DNA of 10,189 bases, taken from the NCBI GenBank assembly GCA_022865725.1, contig JALHTP010000042.1, positions 1 through 10,189 on the forward strand. Direction: 5' to 3'. Made by a program: the position numbers and the translations under genes. Below are positions 5,822-10,189 of the stretch, piece after piece. The DNA is from Methyloceanibacter sp. (lineage in GTDB: Bacteria; Pseudomonadota; Alphaproteobacteria; Rhizobiales; Methyloligellaceae). The notes beneath the pieces are model-generated. The model had not been told where the DNA came from and made no database searches. It saw only the letters and a list, made by a program, of their open reading frames with translations. Numbering within the stretch: position 1 is the stretch's first letter; the number at the start of each line of letters is the position of its first letter.

Positions 5822-7177
5822 ATGCTTCGTCTCTGGGCGCTTGTGATGGGCCTCGTGGTCGCCGCGCCCGCTCTTGCCGATCAGCGCGTCGCGCTCGTCA
5901 TCGGCAACGACGCCTATAGCAGCGTGCCCGTGCTGCAGAAGGCCGCCGCCGATGCGCGCACCATGGCCGCCTCGCTGTCTAAGCTCGGCTTCGACGTCGA
6001 CTCCGGCGTGAACATCTCCCGCACCGAAACCAATCGAAAGTTGCAGGACTTCTTAAACCGCATCGAGCCCGGCGACGTGGCGCTGTTTTATTTCGCGGGC
6101 CATGGCGTCGAGGTCGCCGGAGCGAACTACCTCCTTCCGATCGATATTCCCGAGGCCACCCCCGGCAATGAGGAATTCCTCAAATCCGAGGCGATCTCGC
6201 TCAACGCCGTGCTTGACGGCCTTCGCGACCGGAAGGCGCGGGTCAACATCCTCGTGATCGATGCCTGCCGCGACAACCCGTTCGCCATCAAGACCGGTCG
6301 CAGCGTTGGCGGTACGCGCGGGCTGGCGCTGGTGGTTCCGCCGCAAGGTACCTTCATCATGTATTCGGCGGGGGCCGGCGAAGCGGCGCTCGATCGCCTG
6401 AGCGACGCCGATCCCGAAGCCAACTCGGTCTTTACGCGCACTTTGGCTCCGCTCCTCGCCCAAGGCGGCTTGAGCCTGCCCGAGCTTGCGCGCGAGACGC
6501 GCCGTCGCGTGCATGATCTTGCCGCGAGTGCCGGTCGCAGCCAGACGCCGGCCTATTACGACGAGGTGCTTGGCGATTTCAGCTTCGGTCCGGGATTCGG
6601 GCTCGATGCCGCGGCACCCTCCCCCCAACCAGCGCCGGTGCGGCCGGTGGACCCAGGGCTACAGCCAGAGCCGAAATTGGCGCGTCTTCCGGAACCCGCT
6701 CCTGCGGAGATCGCGCGCCCCCGCGCCCCGCGGGAGAATTGCAGCCGCTCGGGCAACGCGACGTTCTGCGTAAGCTCAGCGTTGGCGTCCGCCCATGGCA
6801 GTAGCTACGGCGCGCAAAATCTCCTCGACGGCAACGACAATACCGCCTGGGTTGAAGGGAGCGGCGGCCAGGGCGCCGGCGACTTCGTCGTAATCGAGTT
6901 CGACGCGCCTCGCTCGGTCCGCGGCGTCGTCATCCAGAACGGCTATGCCAAGAACGCCGACATCTTCGGCAAGAACAGCCGCGTCAAGGATGTCGAGCTC
7001 AATTTCTCCACCGGCGCCAGCTTGCAGGCGACCTTGACCGACCAAACGGGCGAACAGCGCGTCAACCTGAACCGGCCAGTCAAAGCCAAATGGGTGCAGC
7101 TCATCATCCGCTCGGTCTATCCCGGCTGGAAATATTCGGACACGGCCCTCAATGAGCTGCGCGTGGACGCGGAATAG
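5822..7177 (+). CDS. Exported caspase-like protease with NADase-type glycan-binding domain
   Basis: A 451-residue protein. Residues 1-19 (MLRLWALVMGLVVAAPALA) are a signal peptide with likely cleavage after Ala19. A caspase (peptidase C14) domain spans about 21-255: RVALVIGNDAY opens it, the catalytic His94 is in FYFAGHGVE and Cys149 is in ILVIDACRDNPF. A Pro-rich linker (about 262-303) leads to a C-terminal domain (about 305-451) with NLLDGNDNTAWVEGSGGQG, GVVIQNGYAKN and a KYSDTALNELRV ending, the pattern of the NADase-type glycan-binding (discoidin-like) domain. Cys307 and Cys316 may form a disulfide. The protein should act outside the cytoplasm. The start at 5822 gives a complete signal peptide with GAAGG seven bases upstream; an in-frame ATG at 5705 would translate through the terminator and is rejected. 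The VanX-like gene follows after five bases. Substrate unknown. Confidence 0.9.
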   Translation: MLRLWALVMGLVVAAPALADQRVALVIGNDAYSSVPVLQKAAADARTMAASLSKLGFDVDSGVNISRTETNRKLQDFLNRIEPGDVALFYFAGHGVEVAGANYLLPIDIPEATPGNEEFLKSEAISLNAVLDGLRDRKARVNILVIDACRDNPFAIKTGRSVGGTRGLALVVPPQGTFIMYSAGAGEAALDRLSDADPEANSVFTRTLAPLLAQGGLSLPELARETRRRVHDLAASAGRSQTPAYYDEVLGDFSFGPGFGLDAAAPSPQPAPVRPVDPGLQPEPKLARLPEPAPAEIARPRAPRENCSRSGNATFCVSSALASAHGSSYGAQNLLDGNDNTAWVEGSGGQGAGDFVVIEFDAPRSVRGVVIQNGYAKNADIFGKNSRVKDVELNFSTGASLQATLTDQTGEQRVNLNRPVKAKWVQLIIRSVYPGWKYSDTALNELRVDAE

Positions 7178-7182
7178 CCGGC

Positions 7183-7995
7183 ATGCGCGCACCTTTGCTC
7201 GACACCCCAGGCATGCTCCTCCTTGCCTTGCTCCTTTCCGCGGCGGCCCCCGCCGGCGATATGCCGGAGGACTTCGTCTATCTCCGCGACGTCGATCCCA
7301 CCATCTTGCAGGACATGCGCTATGCGGGGCGCGGCAACTTCACGGGCGCCAAGGTCCCCGGCTACGAGGCGCCGGAATGCGTGCTGGTGCGCCAGGCGGC
7401 AGAAGCGCTGAAGGACGTGCAATCCGGCCTCCGCGGCAAAGGTCTCACGCTCAAGGTCTATGATTGCTATCGCCCTGCCCGCGCCGTCGCGGCCTTTGTC
7501 GATTGGGCGAAGCAGCCCGACGATCCTCACGCCAAGACGACCTACTATCCCAATCTGCCGAAACAAGCCCTGTTCCCCGATTACATCGCCATGCGCTCAG
7601 GCCATTCGCGCGGCGCGACCATGGACCTCACGCTGGTGCCGGTCGCTGCGGAGGCCGAGGCTTCGCCCGAAACGGAGGCTTCGCCCGCAACGGAGGCTTC
7701 ACCCGCCACGGAGACTGCCAAGCCTCGCGCCTGCACCGCGCCGCAAAAGGGGCACGCGCCTGACGGCAGCATCGCCATGGGCACGAGCTTCGACTGCTTC
7801 GATGTCAAGGCGAACACCGCTGCATTCGGCTTGAGCAAAGAAGAGCGGGCGAATCGCGATGCGCTGGTCGAAATCATGCAGGCGCATGGCTTCAGCAACT
7901 ATCCAAAGGAATGGTGGCACTTCACGCTCGAGCCCGAGCCCTATCCCGACACCATCTTCGACTTCCCCATCGCGCCGCGCACGTCGGACAAGTGA
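7183..7995 (+). CDS. VanX-like D-alanyl-D-alanine dipeptidase (peptidase M15D)
   Basis: A 270-residue zinc peptidase. Family members hydrolyse D-Ala-D-Ala, a building block of peptidoglycan. Visible marks are VYDCYRPARAV (92-102, Arg97 matching the transition-state arginine of VanX), SGHSRGATMDLTL (139-151, zinc ligands His141 and Asp148), MGTSFDCFD (199-207) and EWWHF (243-247, catalytic Glu243 and zinc ligand His246). The hydrophobic N-terminus (LLLALLLSAAAPAG, about 12-25) is a probable signal peptide. Translation may start at 7183 or at the in-frame ATG at 7213; both keep it, and neither has a strong ribosome binding site. Three 18-bp repeats add a Glu/Ser/Pro/Thr segment at about 159-176, between the two halves of the zinc site. 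It sits five bases after the caspase gene, so the two are probably cotranscribed. A housekeeping role in peptidoglycan recycling is likelier than vancomycin resistance, as no vanH or vanA is present. Confidence 0.9.
   Translation: MRAPLLDTPGMLLLALLLSAAAPAGDMPEDFVYLRDVDPTILQDMRYAGRGNFTGAKVPGYEAPECVLVRQAAEALKDVQSGLRGKGLTLKVYDCYRPARAVAAFVDWAKQPDDPHAKTTYYPNLPKQALFPDYIAMRSGHSRGATMDLTLVPVAAEAEASPETEASPATEASPATETAKPRACTAPQKGHAPDGSIAMGTSFDCFDVKANTAAFGLSKEERANRDALVEIMQAHGFSNYPKEWWHFTLEPEPYPDTIFDFPIAPRTSDK
7657..7710 (+). repeat. Three 18-bp in-frame tandem repeats in the VanX-like gene
   Basis: Units at 7657-7674, 7675-7692 and 7693-7710 follow GAGGCTTCGCCCGMAACG with a few changes in the third. Each encodes EASP(E/A)T. 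The insert lies in a loop between the zinc-binding motifs, where length change should be tolerated. Confidence 0.88.
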
Positions 7996-8006
7996 CAAGT
8001 GACTCT

Positions 8007-8084
8007 CGTCATACCGGCGAAGGCCGGTATCCAGCAAAAATGCGACGCGAATGGATCTGGATTCCGGCTTGCGCCGGAATGACG
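8007..8084. repeat. Composite inverted repeat between convergent genes
   Basis: Two 28-bp arms in opposite orientation, 8007-8034 and 8057-8084, each fold into their own hairpin (ATACCGGC..GCCGGTAT and ATTCCGGC..GCCGGAAT) and carry the outer GTCAT / ATGAC ends and inner CCAG / CTGG. This form (GTCAT-CCGG hairpin-CCAG) resembles the dispersed palindromic repeats common in many proteobacterial genomes. It lies between the stops of the VanX-like gene and dksA, where the hairpins may stabilise or end both transcripts. Confidence 0.8.
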
Positions 8085-8093
8085 GAAACTGCC

Positions 8094-8534
8094 CTACTCG
8101 TCGCGGTAGACGCGCTCGCGCCTTTCATGGCGCTCCTGGGCTTCCACGCTCAAGGTCGCGATCGGCCGCGCGTCGAGGCGCTTCAGGCTGATCGGCTCGC
8201 CGGTCTCCTCGCAATAGCCGTAGGTGCCGTCGTCGAGGCGCATAATAGCGGCGTCGATCTTGGCGATCAGCTTCCGCTGGCGGTCGCGCGCCCGGAGCTC
8301 GAGCGCGCGCTCGGTTTCCGAGGTCGCCCGGTCGGCGATATCGGCGTGCTGCGCCGAATCGTCGTGCAAATGCTGGAGAGTCTCCTTGGTCGAGCGGAGG
8401 ATCTCGTCACGCCAGTTGAGCAGCTTCCGGCGAAAATAGGCCCGCTGGCGCTCGCTCATGAAGGGTTCGTCTTCCGATGGGCGGTAGTCTTCGGGGATTT
8501 TTCTTTTGGCCCGCATGGTCGTTTCCAGACGCAT
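8094..8534 (-). CDS. dksA: DksA, RNA polymerase-binding transcription factor
   Basis: A 146-residue DksA, which enters the RNA polymerase secondary channel and works with ppGpp in the stringent response. The coiled coil covers about residues 27-105, with the tip motif DIADRA (Asp65, Asp68, Ala70) intact. The C-terminal region YGYCEETGEPISLKRLDARP (105-124) and LSVEAQERHE keep only the first of the four zinc-finger cysteines (Cys108; the others are Thr111, Ser129 and Ala132), as is usual for the alphaproteobacterial type. The start at 8534 has AGAGGA about 6 bases upstream. The frame stays open to 8690, but a promoter is found inside that extension, so it is probably not translated; the ATG at 8516 is an alternative. 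It converges with the VanX-like gene across a palindromic repeat. Confidence 0.95.
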   Translation of the reverse strand: MRLETTMRAKRKIPEDYRPSEDEPFMSERQRAYFRRKLLNWRDEILRSTKETLQHLHDDSAQHADIADRATSETERALELRARDRQRKLIAKIDAAIMRLDDGTYGYCEETGEPISLKRLDARPIATLSVEAQERHERRERVYRDE

Positions 8535-8613
8535 CCGTTTCCTCTTTGGGTTTGAGACCCTGCTCCCCTTAACCGGCTCGCTCATGTTTGGCGATCCCAC
8601 CCGGGCAGCCACG

Positions 8614-8641
8614 TAATTACGGAAGCGAGTCGACAAGTCAA
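8614..8641 (-). promoter_or_regulatory. dksA promoter
   Basis: On the minus strand TTGACT (8636-8641, preceded by C to give the CTTGAC form common in rhizobia) and TAATTA (8614-8619) are 16 bases apart. Transcription would begin near 8607, leaving a leader of about 73 nt. Within the rest of the 269-bp gap (8535-8803), an inverted repeat GTGCTT/AAGCAC (8652-8657 with 8670-8675) is seen, and no convincing ycjX promoter. Confidence 0.6.
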
Positions 8642-8803
8642 GCCACCAGACGTGCTTGACAAATGCGCGAAGCACAGTCAGCCGGATCATTGCAAATCCG
8701 TCATATTTTGAAAGGTCAGGCGGGGCCCATTTCTTAGGCAGTCCTTAGCGGGCAACGCGGTAGGCGTGCTGGCGGGAAAACAGCGCAAAGGACGGTCCGA
8801 GGC

Positions 8804-10189
8804 GTGCCGATCTCCATCTATACCCAGGCCACCGGCGATGTCTTCCGCAGCATCGGCGATTTCGCGACCGGCCTTGTCACGCCGTCGCTGAAGCTCGGCG
8901 TCACGGGCCTCGCGCGATCGGGCAAGACCGTGTTCATCACCGCGCTCGTGCATAATCTCATCGCCGGTGCGCGGCTCCCCTTCTTCGATGCCGCGGCGCA
9001 AGGGCGCGTATTGCGCGTCTATTTGGAGCCACAGCCCGACGATGTCGTGCCACGCTTCGAATATGAGAAGCATCTCGCCGATCTCGTCGCCGACCCGCCG
9101 CGCTGGCCGGAGAGCACGCGCCGCATCAGTCAGCTCCGCCTCACCCTCGAATATGCTTCGACGCGGTTCTGGAAGCGGCAGCTCGGCCGCGAGAGCCTGC
9201 ATATCGACATCGTGGATTATCCCGGCGAATGGCTGCTCGATCTGCCGCTGCTTCGCCTCGACTATCGGGAGTGGTCGCGGACCGCGCTCGAGCAGAGCCG
9301 GACGGCCGGACGGAAGAAGGCCTCGAAGCCTTGGCGCGAGGCGCTCGCCGAGAGCGATCCTGCTTCGCCCGCCGATGAAGCCTTCGCCGAAACGCTCGCC
9401 GATCTGTTCAAGGCTTATCTCCGCGAGACGCGCGCCGACCCTTACGCGCTCTCGACGCAGCCGCCCGGCCGCTTCCTCATGCCGGGAGATCTGGCAGGAT
9501 CACCCGCGCTCACCTTCGCGCCACTCGACGCCAAGGATGGTGAGAGTTTCCCGCGCGGTTCGCTCTGGGCAATGATGGAGCGCCGCTATGAGGCTTATAA
9601 GAGCTATGTGGTGCGCCCCTTCTTCCACGATCATTTCGCAAGGCTCGACCGCCAGATCGTGCTCATCGACGTGTTGACGGCACTGAATGGCGGACAGCCC
9701 GCGGTCGCCGACCTCGAACGCGCCATGACCGAGATCCTCGAATGCTTCAGGAGTGGATCGAACAGCCTGTGGTCGAGCCTGTTCGCGCCGCGCATCGACC
9801 GCATCGTGCTCGCCGCCACCAAGGCCGATCATCTGCATCATCAGAGCCATGACCGGCTGGAGGCGATTCTCGCCAAGCTCACCGGACGGGCGATGGCTCG
9901 GGCGAAATTTGCCGGCGCCGAAATGAAGGTGCTGGCGCTCGCCGCCATCCGCGCGACCCGCGAAGGCGAGGCCAAACGGAACGGCGAGAAGCTCCCTTGC
10001 ATCGTTGGTTATCCGCTTCCCGGCGAAACCATCGGTAAGCGCATTTTTGACGGCAACGAGGAGTTCGCCATCTTCCCCGGCGACCTTCCCGCCGATCCGG
10101 AGGCCGCGCTGAAAGGCTGGCACACCGAGCACGGCGACATGCGCTTCGTGCGCTTCCGCCCGCCAAATCCCGTGCCGCTCCCTTCCGGA
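8804..10189 (+). CDS. ycjX: YcjX-family P-loop protein (DUF463), 3' end beyond window
   Basis: An uninterrupted frame of 462 codons runs to the window edge without a stop; family members are about this length, so little is missing. Residues 31-50 (LGVTGLARSGKTVFITALVH) hold a GLARSGKT Walker A motif (35-42), and IVDYPGEW (136-143) is the Walker B-like segment shared with small GTPases. Both are hallmarks of YcjX, a conserved ATP/GTP-binding protein of uncertain function, found in E. coli beside ycjF in the phage-shock (psp) region. The GTG start at 8804 is chosen because the N-terminus up to the P-loop matches the family and no other start codon precedes it in frame; AAGGA at 8788-8792 is 11 bases upstream, a rather long spacing. 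It is divergent from dksA. A ycjF-like (DUF697) gene might follow outside the window. Confidence 0.92.
   Translation, partial: MPISIYTQATGDVFRSIGDFATGLVTPSLKLGVTGLARSGKTVFITALVHNLIAGARLPFFDAAAQGRVLRVYLEPQPDDVVPRFEYEKHLADLVADPPRWPESTRRISQLRLTLEYASTRFWKRQLGRESLHIDIVDYPGEWLLDLPLLRLDYREWSRTALEQSRTAGRKKASKPWREALAESDPASPADEAFAETLADLFKAYLRETRADPYALSTQPPGRFLMPGDLAGSPALTFAPLDAKDGESFPRGSLWAMMERRYEAYKSYVVRPFFHDHFARLDRQIVLIDVLTALNGGQPAVADLERAMTEILECFRSGSNSLWSSLFAPRIDRIVLAATKADHLHHQSHDRLEAILAKLTGRAMARAKFAGAEMKVLALAAIRATREGEAKRNGEKLPCIVGYPLPGETIGKRIFDGNEEFAIFPGDLPADPEAALKGWHTEHGDMRFVRFRPPNPVPLPSG

Noticed and set aside
8535..8690. N-terminal extension of dksA to 8690
   Set aside because: AGAGGA precedes the ATG at 8534, a good promoter lies within the extension, and the added residues do not look like the DksA N-terminus.
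1..10189. CRISPR array, tRNA, rRNA or integrase-type mobile element
   Set aside because: No regularly spaced repeats, cloverleaf, ribosomal RNA sequence, transposase or integrase gene was seen on either strand.

Overview
The window looks like chromosomal DNA from a high-GC alphaproteobacterium, most likely of the Hyphomicrobiales (Rhizobiales) type. The evidence is a full-length CckA cell-cycle kinase, a DksA that keeps only one of the four zinc-finger cysteines, an alphaproteobacterial LexA box (GTTC-N7-GTTC) in front of recA, a CtrA-type box (TTAA-N7-TTAA) next to cckA, and clustered GANTC (CcrM-type) sites.

Layout, left to right. (a) 1-182, minus: the 5' end of recA, with its SOS-type promoter at 305-340. 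(b) 378-974, plus: a compact MazE/MazF-family toxin-antitoxin pair whose core promoter contains a perfect palindrome. (c) 1046-2302, minus: a PAPS-dependent-type sulfotransferase. (d) 2412-4958, minus: cckA, the hybrid histidine kinase that feeds the ChpT/CtrA/CpdR phosphorelay. (e) 4959-5136: a divergent control region holding a CtrA box and three GANTC sites. (f) 5137-5487, plus: a small FliO-like flagellar export protein. (g) 5488-5821: a 334-bp non-coding stretch with several hairpins ending in a strong intrinsic terminator; it is either a small-RNA gene or an attenuator leader. (h) 5822-7995, plus: a two-gene unit of an exported caspase-like protease with a C-terminal NADase-type glycan-binding domain, then an exported VanX-like D-Ala-D-Ala dipeptidase, five bases apart. 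(i) 8007-8084: a composite inverted repeat between convergent genes. (j) 8094-8534, minus: dksA with its own promoter. (k) 8804 to the right edge, plus: a YcjX-family P-loop protein, open at the window end.

The core genes (recA, cckA, fliO, dksA, ycjX) serve DNA repair, cell-cycle control, motility and the stringent response. The toxin-antitoxin pair, the sulfotransferase and the caspase/VanX unit look like accessory insertions between them. The most promising poorly described part is the caspase/glycan-binding/VanX unit with its structured upstream region: both products carry export signals and one has a domain expected to bind glycans, so they may act together in the periplasm or on the cell wall. 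That joint role is inference.
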